A DNA stretch of 64,000 nt from Nannocystis pusilla. GTDB taxonomy: Bacteria; Myxococcota_A; Polyangia; Nannocystales; Nannocystaceae. Under the pieces are notes generated by a model, which was not told the origin of the DNA, did not search any database, and saw nothing but the letters and a program-made list of their open reading frames with translations. The stretch is from NCBI RefSeq assembly GCF_020073745.1, contig NZ_JAIRAU010000005.1, positions 248,001-312,000 on the forward strand, read 5' to 3'. This document shows positions 1-9,103 of the stretch, piece after piece. Made by a program: the position numbers and the translations under genes. Positions within the stretch are counted from its first letter, which is position 1. The number at the start of each line of letters is the position of its first letter.

Positions 1-2898
1 AAGCTGATGGCCCACCAGCTCACGCCGTTGATGAAGGCCCTCGAGCTCCCGCGCGCCAACCTCTTCATCGCCGACGACGTGGGCCTCGGGAAGACCATCG
101 AGGCCGGCCTTGTCCTGCAGGAGCTCATCCTGCGCCAGCAGGCCGGCTTCGTCCTGATCGTCTGCCCGGCCTCGGTCAGCCTCCAGTGGCGCGACGAGAT
201 GATGCGCCGCTTCGGCCTTCGCTTCGAGGTAATGAGCCGTCAATTCATCGGCAGCCGTCGTCGGGAGCGCGGCTTCGGCATCAATCCCTGGGCCACGCAC
301 AATCGTTTCATCGTCAGTCACCCGCTGATTCGCCGCCCCGAGTACCGGGATTCGCTGCTCGCCCACCTCGGCCACCGCGCCGAGAAGGGCCTCCTGATCC
401 TCGACGAGGCTCACGTCGCGGCCCCCGCGTCGGCGACCAAGTACGCGCTCGACAGCGACACCACCCGGGCCATCCGCGACCTCGCGCCGAAGTTCGACAA
501 CCGCCTCTTCCTCAGCGCGACGCCCCACAACGGCCATTCCAATTCGTTCAGCGCGCTGCTCGAGATCCTCGACCCGATCCGCTTCACCCGCGGCGTCCCG
601 GTCGAGGGCGCCCAGGCGCTCGCGCCGATCATGGTCCGCCGGCTCAAGCGGGACCTCCGTCAGCTCGGCGTCGAGCGCTTCCCGCGGCGGATCCTCACCA
701 GCATCGCGCTCAAGCACGATGCGCGCGGCTGGTCGGCCAGCGCCGTTCGTTACGACGCCGAGGACAACAGCCGCGAGGCGTCGACGATCCTTGCCGAGGG
801 CACGGGTGGTGAGCCCCACGAGCTCGAGCTCGCCGCTCTTCTCGCGCGCTACACCGAACTGTGCGCTCCGGCGAGCGGGCGCGGCCGACTCGTCTTCATC
901 AACCTGCAGAAGCGCCTGCTCTCGAGCCCGGAGGCCTTCGCCCGCACCCTCGAAGTCCATGCCGGCGCGGTTTACCGCGCCGGCGGCGTCAAGGTCGTCG
1001 CGTCCGTACAGACCGAGCTGCTCGCCGACCCCGAGACCCACGGCACCGACGACGAAACCCTGGCCGCCGAGGACGACGCCGAGGTGCGCGCCGCCTCCGC
1101 CGCGCTCCCGTCGCCCTCCGTCGAGGCGACCGACCTCCTAAAGCGCATGCGCGCGCTCGCGGACAAGGCCCGCCGTCAGCCCGACGGCAAGGCGCGCGCG
1201 CTGCTCGCCTGGATGCGCGCCGCGCTCTGCCCCGGCATCGGCCAGGACGGCGACCTCCCGCAGAAGAGCCGCGCCTGGTCCGACCGCCGGGTCATCCTAT
1301 TCACCGAATACGGGGACACGAAGCGCTATTTGCAGGAGATCATCACCGAGGCCATCGCCGGCACCGACCGCGCCGACGAGCGGGTCCTCGTCCTCCACGG
1401 CGGCATGGGCGACGAGGCGCGCGACGAGGTTCAGCGGGCCTTCAACGCCGACCCCGGCCAGCATCCCGTGCGGATCTTGATCGCCACGGACGCCGCCCGC
1501 GAGGGCATCAATCTCCAGGCCCATTGCGCCGACCTGTTCCACGTCGACATCCCGTGGAACCCCGCGCGTCTCGAGCAGCGCAACGGCCGGATCGATCGCA
1601 CCCTTCAGCCGGCCCCCGAGGTCCGGTGTCATTATTTCGTCTACGAGGATCGCGCCGAGGACCGCGTGCTCGAGACCCTCGTCCGCAAGATCGACACCGT
1701 CCAGCGCGAGCTCGGCTCGATCGGCGCGGTCTTGATGGACGAGATGGAGCAGACCCTCGAACCCGGCATCACCACGAAGACCGCCGCGACGCTCGAGGCG
1801 ATCGGCGCCGACGCTCGCAGCAAGACGGCCGACGCCGAGCTCGAGGGCCAGCGCGAGAACCTCGACCGGCTGCAGGCCGAGGTCCACGCGGCAGGGCAGC
1901 GCCTCGAGGAGTCACGCAGGGCCCTCGAGGTCAGCCCCGACGCCCTCCGCGGCGTCGTCGACATCGGCCTCGGCCTCGCCGGCGCCGCCCGGCTCGGAGA
2001 CGGCCCCGCGACCGCAGGCGGCCGTCGCAGCTTCATCCTCCCCGAGCTCGACCGGTCCTGGCAGTCGACCCTCGACGTGCTGCGTCCACCTCGCGGCCGC
2101 GACGAGCCGCTCTGGGAGTGGCGCCAGCGCCCGCCACGGCCCGTCACCTTCGAGCCGCTCGAGCGCCTGAGCGACGACGCCGAGCAACTCCACCTCGCCC
2201 ACCCCTTCATCAAGAGAATCCTCGACCGCTTCCTCGCCCAGGGCTACGGCGCGCACGACCTCTCGCGCGTCTGCGGGGTCGTCGTCGCCGGCGAGAACGT
2301 CGCCCGCGTCCTCGCCTATGCCCGCCTCACCCTCTTCGGCCCCGGCGCCGCCCGACTCCACGACGAGCTGATCGCCGTCAGCGCCCCCTGGCCGAAGACC
2401 GACGCCGAGGTCACGCCCTACAAGGACGCGGCCGCCGCCGCTCGCGCCCGCGAAGTCAGCGAGCATGCGCTCGCTACCGGCGGTCGCGCGCTCCCCACCA
2501 AGGTCGCCGAGCAGGCGCGGACTCGGGCCCCCGAGCTGTTCGCCGCACTCTGGCTCCACCTCCGCGTCGAAGCCGACGCCCGCGGCGTCGAGGCCCGCAA
2601 CAGCCTGGCCCGGCGCGCCCGCAAGGAGAGCGACGAACTCCGCGACCTGCTCGAGCGCCAGCGCACCGCCATTCGGGCCGCCCGCACCAGCCTGCGCCAG
2701 ACCGTCCTCCCCGACGTCGGCGATCAGGCCCAACAGCGGCAGATCGAGCTCGACCTCGAGCACCTCGGCAACCGCGAGGCCCGGATCGCCACCGAGCTCA
2801 CCGAGGAGCCGAAGGCCATCGAGAACCTCTACGCGGTCCAGATGACCCGCTTGACCCCCGTCGGTCTCGTCATCGCCTGGCCGGAGGCGATGACGTGA
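1..2898 (+). CDS. drmD: DrmD, SNF2-like helicase of class 1 DISARM (5' end outside window)
   Basis: Superfamily 2 helicase/translocase, the signature protein of class 1 DISARM, which restricts incoming phage DNA. The frame is open to base 1, so the N-terminus is cut off; family members carry more residues before the first motif. Counting from the Met at base 7, the Walker A motif DDVGLGKT is at about residues 23-30, the Walker B box LDEAH at about 132-136, and motif III reads SATPHNG. The C-terminal helicase lobe has ATDAAREGINLQ (about 493) and QRNGRIDR (about 523). A long C-terminal part rich in Arg, Glu and Ala follows, probably coiled-coil. It is the first of a run of DISARM genes on this strand. 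The family is recognised from motifs plus context. Confidence 0.9.
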   Translation, partial: KLMAHQLTPLMKALELPRANLFIADDVGLGKTIEAGLVLQELILRQQAGFVLIVCPASVSLQWRDEMMRRFGLRFEVMSRQFIGSRRRERGFGINPWATHNRFIVSHPLIRRPEYRDSLLAHLGHRAEKGLLILDEAHVAAPASATKYALDSDTTRAIRDLAPKFDNRLFLSATPHNGHSNSFSALLEILDPIRFTRGVPVEGAQALAPIMVRRLKRDLRQLGVERFPRRILTSIALKHDARGWSASAVRYDAEDNSREASTILAEGTGGEPHELELAALLARYTELCAPASGRGRLVFINLQKRLLSSPEAFARTLEVHAGAVYRAGGVKVVASVQTELLADPETHGTDDETLAAEDDAEVRAASAALPSPSVEATDLLKRMRALADKARRQPDGKARALLAWMRAALCPGIGQDGDLPQKSRAWSDRRVILFTEYGDTKRYLQEIITEAIAGTDRADERVLVLHGGMGDEARDEVQRAFNADPGQHPVRILIATDAAREGINLQAHCADLFHVDIPWNPARLEQRNGRIDRTLQPAPEVRCHYFVYEDRAEDRVLETLVRKIDTVQRELGSIGAVLMDEMEQTLEPGITTKTAATLEAIGADARSKTADAELEGQRENLDRLQAEVHAAGQRLEESRRALEVSPDALRGVVDIGLGLAGAARLGDGPATAGGRRSFILPELDRSWQSTLDVLRPPRGRDEPLWEWRQRPPRPVTFEPLERLSDDAEQLHLAHPFIKRILDRFLAQGYGAHDLSRVCGVVVAGENVARVLAYARLTLFGPGAARLHDELIAVSAPWPKTDAEVTPYKDAAAAARAREVSEHALATGGRALPTKVAEQARTRAPELFAALWLHLRVEADARGVEARNSLARRARKESDELRDLLERQRTAIRAARTSLRQTVLPDVGDQAQQRQIELDLEHLGNREARIATELTEEPKAIENLYAVQMTRLTPVGLVIAWPEAMT

Positions 2899-2911
2899 AG
2901 CCTGCGGCGCG

Positions 2912-3319
2912 CTATCCGTTGCACGCACAACCGGGCGGCACGTGGCACACCCGGTCGACCGCGATGCATGTGTTCCCGCAGGCCTTCCCCTTGTGGCAGG
3001 TCCGACAGCACGATGTCTGTGGCGCCCGTTCGGGACGCGACGGTACACTCCAGGACCTCGGAAGCTCGGATGGGGTCTCCGTCTTGACCTCCGTCTCCCA
3101 CGAAGTCGAACGGCCTTCGATGACCCACTCCGACTCTCCGGAGCTCACCTCTTGCAACGGCTGGCGCGGTCGCTCCGGCGCGACCGCGGCCGGCTCCACC
3201 GGCTCCGGCTCCACCGGCTCCGACTCCACCGGCGCCGACTCCGGCATCGCCGCCTCTCCGCGGCCACGACATCCCGACTCGAGCGCTGTGAGCACAATGA
3301 CGGTCGTGAATCCTCGCAT
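2912..3319 (-). CDS. Small Cys-rich lipoprotein, antisense inside the DISARM locus
   Basis: Predicted 135-residue exported protein. The N-terminus MRGFTTVIVLTALESGC reads as a short signal peptide with a lipobox Cys. It is followed by a PVEPEPVEP-type Pro/Glu linker. The C-terminus carries a Cys-rich motif, CCRTCHKGKACGNTC, then CHVPPGCACN. I know this pattern (KACG-x-[ST]-CI, about 8 residues, C-H, GCAC) from many short uncharacterised bacterial exported proteins, where it probably forms a small disulfide- or metal-stabilised knot. It runs against drmD and the MACPF-like gene. Its start at 3319 overlaps the proposed start of that gene by two bases, so the two would be divergent. No strong ribosome-binding site is visible. 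The function is unknown. Confidence 0.6.
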   Translation of the reverse strand: MRGFTTVIVLTALESGCRGRGEAAMPESAPVESEPVEPEPVEPAAVAPERPRQPLQEVSSGESEWVIEGRSTSWETEVKTETPSELPRSWSVPSRPERAPQTSCCRTCHKGKACGNTCIAVDRVCHVPPGCACNG

Positions 3320-4913
3320 GACACGCTCGCCGAGCGACCGAACCGAGCCGGGCCGGAACTCGCCGCGCGTGGCGACCTTGGGGAGCGTCCTCACGATGCT
3401 CTTATCACTGGCTGCCTGCGGCGGTGTCAACACCGGTCAATCTCTCGAGGTTCCCGCGCCACCCGAGGCCCTGCTCGGACACGGCTTCGACTCCCTCTCC
3501 GGCTTGACTCGTGGCGTCTGCATCGACTCCCGGCCCGTGGACCGATTCGAGCGGCGCGGAGCAAACACGGTGACCCAGGTCTTTTACGCCCGGAGCAAGG
3601 AGGAGATCATCCGTGAGATCGGCTTCTCGGGCGGCGTCAGCTTCGGGCTCGCCGGTTTCGGGCTCAACCTCGGCTTCGAGGCCCTGGACCGCGACGCCCA
3701 GCAGTCGACGACGACCTTCGCCGTGATCCGGATTCAGATCGAGACGCCGAGCGAGACCCTGCGGGACTATCGCCTCGACGACCATGCCGTCCAGACGCTC
3801 CGGCGCGAGGGAGCGGGCAAATTCTACGAGAAGTGCGGCGACGGCTTCGTTACGGCGATTCGGCAGGGCGGATTCTTCCTGGGGATCGTCGCTCTCGACA
3901 CAATCGCGAACGAGGATGTGAAGCGCGTGTCTGGTAACGCCGGCGTCTCGTTCCTGGGTATCGGCGTCCAGGGCGGGGCGAGCTCGGAAGCTCGCGCTTT
4001 CCTCGAGAGACACCGCGCCCGCTATTACATCATCCAGAACGGCGGCAAACCGGGCGGATGGGCCTCGGTGAAGCAGCTCGAGACCATCGACCACCTCCTC
4101 CAGCGCGCGGAGGACTTCACGCACTCCGTCGCCAGCGGGAGGAGCGTACCCACGCGTCTCGTCGTGCGCCCCTATCAGGTCGCGTCCAACCTGCCGCGCA
4201 AGGCGAACCTCTGGAACGTGATCGAGCAGAGCCGCTTCCTCGACGAGCTCGCGGTCAAGTACGGCGAGGTCAAGCGAGCGAGCGCCGAACTGCACGACAA
4301 GCTGGCCACGAGCACTTGCACCAACCGCCGTGAGGCCAAGGAGCTCGAGCAGCTGAAGACGCGATACACCGCCCAGATCACGGCCATCCAGCAGCGCGCC
4401 CAGGACTGCTTGAACGACCCCCAGCGCAGGTGCACGGATCACAGGTTGGACACCGTCGATGCCCGCGCCCACCAGGCCGCCCTCGAGCTCTGCAAGAGCT
4501 CGCCGGGCCTCGCTGGAACCTTCCGCCCCGAACCTCCGCGTCCACGCCAGCAGCCGGGCAAGGACACGGAGTGCAAGCTCTGGCAATTGTCGTCCCTCTC
4601 CGCGCAGGCTCCCCCCCGCCCGAGCCGCAACGGCGAGGCGCAGCCGGAGCCGTTCGTCACGCTCATGGTCGATCGGAAGCCAGTGCCGATCGCCGCCAAG
4701 GCCCCGGGCGCTACGAGCCGGCAACTGAACGATGTCTACCTCAAGCCCGGTGCGAAGTTCCTGGCCCGAGTGGGACACCACGGCGGGTTCCTGGGCATCG
4801 GGGGCTCCTCGGAGACGCTCTCCGGCGAGCTCCCGGCGACGCTCCCCCGCGGCACGTGGACGCTCGAGAAGGGTCAGACCAGGGTCGTCTTCCAGACCAG
4901 GTGCGTCGAGTGA
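3318..4913 (+). CDS. MACPF-like (perforin-fold) lipoprotein embedded in the DISARM operon
   Basis: Predicted secreted lipoprotein of about 531 residues. An Arg-containing n-region leads into VATLGSVLTMLLSLAAC with lipobox Cys. The mature start has LGHGFDSLSGLTRGVC, like the opening of MACPF domains. At about residue 173 it reads CGDGFVTAIRQGG, which fits the MACPF signature [YW]-G-T-H-[FY]-x6-GG with C, D and G at three positions. Before and after are glycine-rich amphipathic stretches (GGVSFGLAGFGLNLGFEA; SGNAGVSFLGIGVQGG), as expected for the two membrane-hairpin segments. A charged, probably helical part with Cys residues follows. ATG 3297, GTG 3288 and ATG 3120 are alternative starts; 3318 gives the best signal peptide. 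The stop overlaps the drmMI ATG (TGATG), so translation is probably coupled. Known MACPF proteins form pores or bind membranes; the link to DISARM is inference. Confidence 0.65.
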   Translation: MTRSPSDRTEPGRNSPRVATLGSVLTMLLSLAACGGVNTGQSLEVPAPPEALLGHGFDSLSGLTRGVCIDSRPVDRFERRGANTVTQVFYARSKEEIIREIGFSGGVSFGLAGFGLNLGFEALDRDAQQSTTTFAVIRIQIETPSETLRDYRLDDHAVQTLRREGAGKFYEKCGDGFVTAIRQGGFFLGIVALDTIANEDVKRVSGNAGVSFLGIGVQGGASSEARAFLERHRARYYIIQNGGKPGGWASVKQLETIDHLLQRAEDFTHSVASGRSVPTRLVVRPYQVASNLPRKANLWNVIEQSRFLDELAVKYGEVKRASAELHDKLATSTCTNRREAKELEQLKTRYTAQITAIQQRAQDCLNDPQRRCTDHRLDTVDARAHQAALELCKSSPGLAGTFRPEPPRPRQQPGKDTECKLWQLSSLSAQAPPRPSRNGEAQPEPFVTLMVDRKPVPIAAKAPGATSRQLNDVYLKPGAKFLARVGHHGGFLGIGGSSETLSGELPATLPRGTWTLEKGQTRVVFQTRCVE

Positions 4914-7900
4914 TGTCCGGATCGATGCAAGACAGGCAGACGCGCTTCCACGAGGAGTGGCTCGGCCTCGCCCAGCCGGTCGAGGGCCTCGTGTTCTCGT
5001 TGCCGGTCCTCGTCGACGCCCAGATCGCGCCGGAGGTCGGCTCCGAGCTCACCGCCCGCTTCCGCGAACTCCTCTCCCACGACCCGGACGTCCGCGCCTG
5101 GTCCGCCGACCTCCGCCGCCTCCTCGCGGACTTCCTCGGCTACGACCGCGACGGCATGCTCGTCCCGCGTGACCGCCTCCCCGAGACCTTGCGCTTCTAC
5201 GCCGAGGAGGGCCGGCAGGAGCTGCGCCCCAGCTTCGCCATCGCTCGTGGGCCCTTCACCGCGCCGGCGGACGACCTCTTCGGCGGCTTCGGGCACGACC
5301 CGGACGCTGCCCCGACGACTCCGGCCGCCGACGGCGCCCATCCCTACATCGCCCTCGTCTGGGACCTCCGCGACGACGGCGCCCCGGTCGGCCTCTCGCT
5401 CGACAAGCCCGAGGATGCCACCGGGACCTGGCGCTATCCGCCGACGGCGAAGTTCGAGCGGCTCCTCCGCCACAGCGGCGTGCCGATCGGCCTCCTCACC
5501 AGCGGCCGCGAGCTGCGCCTGATCTACGCCCCCACCGCCGAGTCCACCTCGCACCTGACCTTTCGTTTCAATGACATGGTCGAGCCCGCAGGGCGCCCGA
5601 TCCTCGCGGCCTTCCAGCTGCTCCTCGGCGCGCGTCGGACCTACGAGGCCGCCCCCGAGCACACCCTCGAGGGCCTCCTGCGCGAGAGCCGGCGCCGCCA
5701 GGCCGATGTCACCAAGGAGCTCGCCGCCCAGGTGTTCGAGGCCGTCGAGCTGCTCCTCGAGGGCTTCGAGCAGGCCGCGCTGCGCGACACCGGCGCCGAC
5801 CGCCCCGACTGGCTGCGCGCCGCCGTCGAGGCCCCGCACGACCACCTCTACCGCGGCGTCCTCAGCGTCATCCTCCGCCTGGTCTTCGTCCTCTACGCCG
5901 AGGATCAGGGGCTGTTCCCGATCGGCCACCGCGTCTACGCGGCGCACATGAGCGTCCAGGGCCTGTATTCCGACCTCGTCGAGGACGCCGGGATGCACCC
6001 CGAATCGATGCACCACCGCTTTGGCGCCTACGGCCGCCTGCTCGCCCTGTTCCGCGCCGTCTTTCTTGGCGTCCGCCACGGCGACCTCCTGCTCCCGCCG
6101 CGCCAGGGCCAGCTCTTCGACCCCTCGAGCTTCCCCTTCCTCGAGGGCGGTCTCCCAGGCAGCACCGCGGCGATCAGCCAGCCCGAGGCTCGCGCCGAGG
6201 TCCGCCCGCCCCCCGTCGACGACGGAGTGATCCTCGCCGTCCTCCGCCGCTTGATCCTGTTCAAGGGCCAGCGCCTCAGCTACCGCGCCCTCGACGTCGA
6301 GCAGATCGGCTCGGTCTACGAGTCGCTGATGGGCTACCACGTCGTCCGCGCCGGCTCGCCGGCGGTGCGCCTCGGCAAGAGCGCGGTGTGGGTCGAGACC
6401 GCCGCGTTGCGCCAGCACAAGCCGGCCGACCGCTCGAAGTGGCTCGACGAAACCTGCGACCTCACCGCGGCGCAAAAATCGAAAGTCGAGGCCGCCCTCG
6501 CCGAGCACACCGACGACGAGGCGCTGGCCGAGGCGCTCCTCGGCCTCGCGCCGGGCGGAACACGCGAGCGCGAGCGCCACCGTGCCCCGGCAAGGCGCCT
6601 GGTCTTGCAGCCAGGGGACGAGCGCCGCCACTCGGGCAGCCACTATACCCCGCGCACGCTGACCGAGCGGATCGTCCGCCGCACGCTCGAGCCGATCCTC
6701 GCCTGCCTCGGCGAGGCGCCGACCGCCGAGCAGCTCCTCGCGCTCAAGGTCTGCGACCCGGCGATGGGCTCGGGCGCCTTCCTGGTCGAGGTCTGCCGCC
6801 ACCTCGCCGATCAGCTGGTGGCCGCCTGGACCCGCGCCGGCATCGTCGCCGCGCTCACCGAAGCCCACGGCGACGCCCACCTCCATGCCCGCCGCCTGGT
6901 CGCCCAGCGCTGCCTCTACGGCGTCGACAAGAACGACGCCGCGGTCGAGCTGGCCAAGCTGTCGCTGTGGCTGGTGACGATGAGCCGCGAGCTGCCGTTC
7001 ACCTTCGTCGACCACGCGCTCCGCCACGGCGACTCGTTGGTCGGCCTCGACCTCGACCAGATCTCGGCCTTCGACTGGAAGCCCGGCAAGCAGGTCTCCC
7101 TGTTCAGCGCGGTTGTCAAGGACGCGCTCGACCAGGCGATCGCCCACCGCCAGGAGATTCACGACCGCGCCGAGCGCGAGGACAACGCCAACCAGCAAGA
7201 AAAGCGCCGCCTCCTCGACCACGCGGAACACGCGACCGAGCGCGTGCGCCTGATCGCCGATCTCTGCGTCGGAGCCTTCTTCAAAAATTCCGCCGACAAG
7301 GCCCGCGAGGAGGAACGCCAGCGCCGGCAACACCTCGTCGAGCGCTGGCTCGCCGGTGAGGACGCGCTCGAGCCGGACATTCGCGGCCTCGCCGAGGAGA
7401 TCCGCGAACAACACGCGCCCTTCCACTGGTGGCTCGAGTTCCCTGAAGTCTTTTATCAGGAGCGCCCAGATCCGCTCGACGGCGGGAAGATGAACGGCGC
7501 AGCGTACATGGAGGCCTTCGTCGGCAATCCGCCGTTCGCCGGCAAGAATACGATCACCAGAGCTAACGGGGCTGGCTACCTCGACTGGTTGATGGTAAAG
7601 CACCCTGAGGTCAAGGGACGGCCGAATACAGACCTCTGCGCCTACTTCTTCCGTCGCGCCGCAGAGCTGATCGGCCCCAACGGTACCCTGGGATTCGTGG
7701 CAACGAACACGATCTCGCAGGGCGACTCGCGTTTGATGTCTCTCAAAGCGCTCGTCGACGCGGGTGGAGTGATCTACGATGGCGTCTCGAGCTTCCCCTG
7801 GCCCGGCGCCGCGGCTGTCACGACAGCGACCGTCCACCTCGCGCTGGGAGCGCCAAGTGGCGTCGGCGTCGCCCTCGAACTCGATGGACAGCCGGTCACA

Positions 7901-9103
7901 GCGATTAACACACGCCTGCGACCGAAGCCCGAGCGCCCCGAAGTCAAAAATCTCGCGGCAAATGCTGGTCTGTCGTACATGGGTGGCAAACTCATCGGCA
8001 TCGGATTGGCCGTATCCATCGAGGAGTACGAGGCCCTCGTCAGGGCTGACCGATCCAATGCCAAGATTCTTCGACCCTATCTTGGCGGTGAGGATCTGAA
8101 CAGCAACCCGTCCGGGAGTTTCTCTCGATACGTGATTGACTTCACGAAATATGACCTTGAGGAGGCTCGCCGCTGGCCGAAACTGCTCAAAATAGTCGAA
8201 GAACGAGTGAAACCGGTCCGAATGCGGGATAACCGGGGCACGTATAAGACCTACTGGTGGAAGCCTGGGGAAAGTGGAGGAGCGCTGCAACAGGCGCTGG
8301 CCGGGCTCCAGATGTGCTTGGTGACCGCCCGCGTCACCAAGCACCTGTGCTTCTCTTTTCAGAGCACTGATCAGTTCATGAACGACAAGGTGTATGTGTT
8401 TACCTTCGACGCATTCACCTCATTTGCTGTTCTTCAATCGCGCGTACACGCGCCATGGGCCTGGTTGTTGTCATCGACTCTTGACCAACGGCTTAACTAC
8501 ACCGCCTCGGACTGCTTCGACACTTTCCCCTTCCCGCGCCCTAACCCGCGCGAACCGATCCCCGCCGTCGAGGCCGCCGGCAAGGCCTTCTATGAGGCCC
8601 GCGCCCGCTTCATGCTCGACACCGAGCAGGGCCTGACCAAGACCTACAACGCCCTCAAGGACCCCGAGAACAGCGACCCCGCCGTCCTCGAGCTCCGCCG
8701 CCTCACCGAGGCGATGGACCGCGCCGTCCTCGACGCCTACGGCTGGACCGACATCGTGGTCCCCCCCTACTGCCCGCGCACCGACGCCGAGCGCGAGGCC
8801 GTCCAGGCCTTCGAGGATGAGGTCATCGACCGCCTCTACGTCCTCAACGCCGAACGCGCCCGCGAAGAGGAGCGCCTCGGCCTCCGCAAGGACAAGAAGG
8901 GCAAGCAGCTCAAGAAAACCCCCGCCCAGCCCGCGGCCGATGCCCCCGATCCGGCCGCACCCGCGCCGAGCAAGAAGGCCGCCAAGAAGCCCCCCGCCGA
9001 CCCCTCCACAAAGAAGACCGCCAAGAAGGCAACCAACAAGAAGGCCGCCAGGAAGGACACGGACGCCGAGCAGGCGGACCTCTGGCGCAAGGATCCTAAA
9101 TGA
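4913..9103 (+). CDS. drmMI: DrmMI, N6-adenine DNA methyltransferase of class 1 DISARM
   Basis: Large (1396 aa) Eco57I/PglX-like adenine methyltransferase that marks host DNA as self in class 1 DISARM. The SAM-binding motif DPAMGSGAF is at about residue 615 and the catalytic NPPF motif at about 872, in the gamma-class order. The N-terminal 550 residues resemble the non-catalytic part of type IIG enzymes. The region after NPPF (bases about 7540-8520) should hold target recognition. It is strikingly poorer in GC than the rest (29 of 60 bases at 8101-8160). The last 90 residues form a Lys/Ala/Pro-rich tail with KKAAKK and KKTAKKATNKKAARK, resembling histone H1 tails. The start ATG overlaps the previous stop by one base. 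The end overlaps the next start as ATGA. Confidence 0.9.
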   Translation: MSGSMQDRQTRFHEEWLGLAQPVEGLVFSLPVLVDAQIAPEVGSELTARFRELLSHDPDVRAWSADLRRLLADFLGYDRDGMLVPRDRLPETLRFYAEEGRQELRPSFAIARGPFTAPADDLFGGFGHDPDAAPTTPAADGAHPYIALVWDLRDDGAPVGLSLDKPEDATGTWRYPPTAKFERLLRHSGVPIGLLTSGRELRLIYAPTAESTSHLTFRFNDMVEPAGRPILAAFQLLLGARRTYEAAPEHTLEGLLRESRRRQADVTKELAAQVFEAVELLLEGFEQAALRDTGADRPDWLRAAVEAPHDHLYRGVLSVILRLVFVLYAEDQGLFPIGHRVYAAHMSVQGLYSDLVEDAGMHPESMHHRFGAYGRLLALFRAVFLGVRHGDLLLPPRQGQLFDPSSFPFLEGGLPGSTAAISQPEARAEVRPPPVDDGVILAVLRRLILFKGQRLSYRALDVEQIGSVYESLMGYHVVRAGSPAVRLGKSAVWVETAALRQHKPADRSKWLDETCDLTAAQKSKVEAALAEHTDDEALAEALLGLAPGGTRERERHRAPARRLVLQPGDERRHSGSHYTPRTLTERIVRRTLEPILACLGEAPTAEQLLALKVCDPAMGSGAFLVEVCRHLADQLVAAWTRAGIVAALTEAHGDAHLHARRLVAQRCLYGVDKNDAAVELAKLSLWLVTMSRELPFTFVDHALRHGDSLVGLDLDQISAFDWKPGKQVSLFSAVVKDALDQAIAHRQEIHDRAEREDNANQQEKRRLLDHAEHATERVRLIADLCVGAFFKNSADKAREEERQRRQHLVERWLAGEDALEPDIRGLAEEIREQHAPFHWWLEFPEVFYQERPDPLDGGKMNGAAYMEAFVGNPPFAGKNTITRANGAGYLDWLMVKHPEVKGRPNTDLCAYFFRRAAELIGPNGTLGFVATNTISQGDSRLMSLKALVDAGGVIYDGVSSFPWPGAAAVTTATVHLALGAPSGVGVALELDGQPVTAINTRLRPKPERPEVKNLAANAGLSYMGGKLIGIGLAVSIEEYEALVRADRSNAKILRPYLGGEDLNSNPSGSFSRYVIDFTKYDLEEARRWPKLLKIVEERVKPVRMRDNRGTYKTYWWKPGESGGALQQALAGLQMCLVTARVTKHLCFSFQSTDQFMNDKVYVFTFDAFTSFAVLQSRVHAPWAWLLSSTLDQRLNYTASDCFDTFPFPRPNPREPIPAVEAAGKAFYEARARFMLDTEQGLTKTYNALKDPENSDPAVLELRRLTEAMDRAVLDAYGWTDIVVPPYCPRTDAEREAVQAFEDEVIDRLYVLNAERAREEERLGLRKDKKGKQLKKTPAQPAADAPDPAAPAPSKKAAKKPPADPSTKKTAKKATNKKAARKDTDAEQADLWRKDPK

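Noticed and set aside
861..3290. Long open frame upstream of, and joined to, the MACPF-like gene
   Set aside because: It is an out-of-frame reading of drmD, very Arg/Pro-rich with no protein-like pattern; a signal peptide marks the true start near 3297-3318.
4874..8344. Very long open frame on the minus strand over drmMI
   Set aside because: Antisense shadow typical of high-GC DNA. The plus strand has clear methylase motifs.
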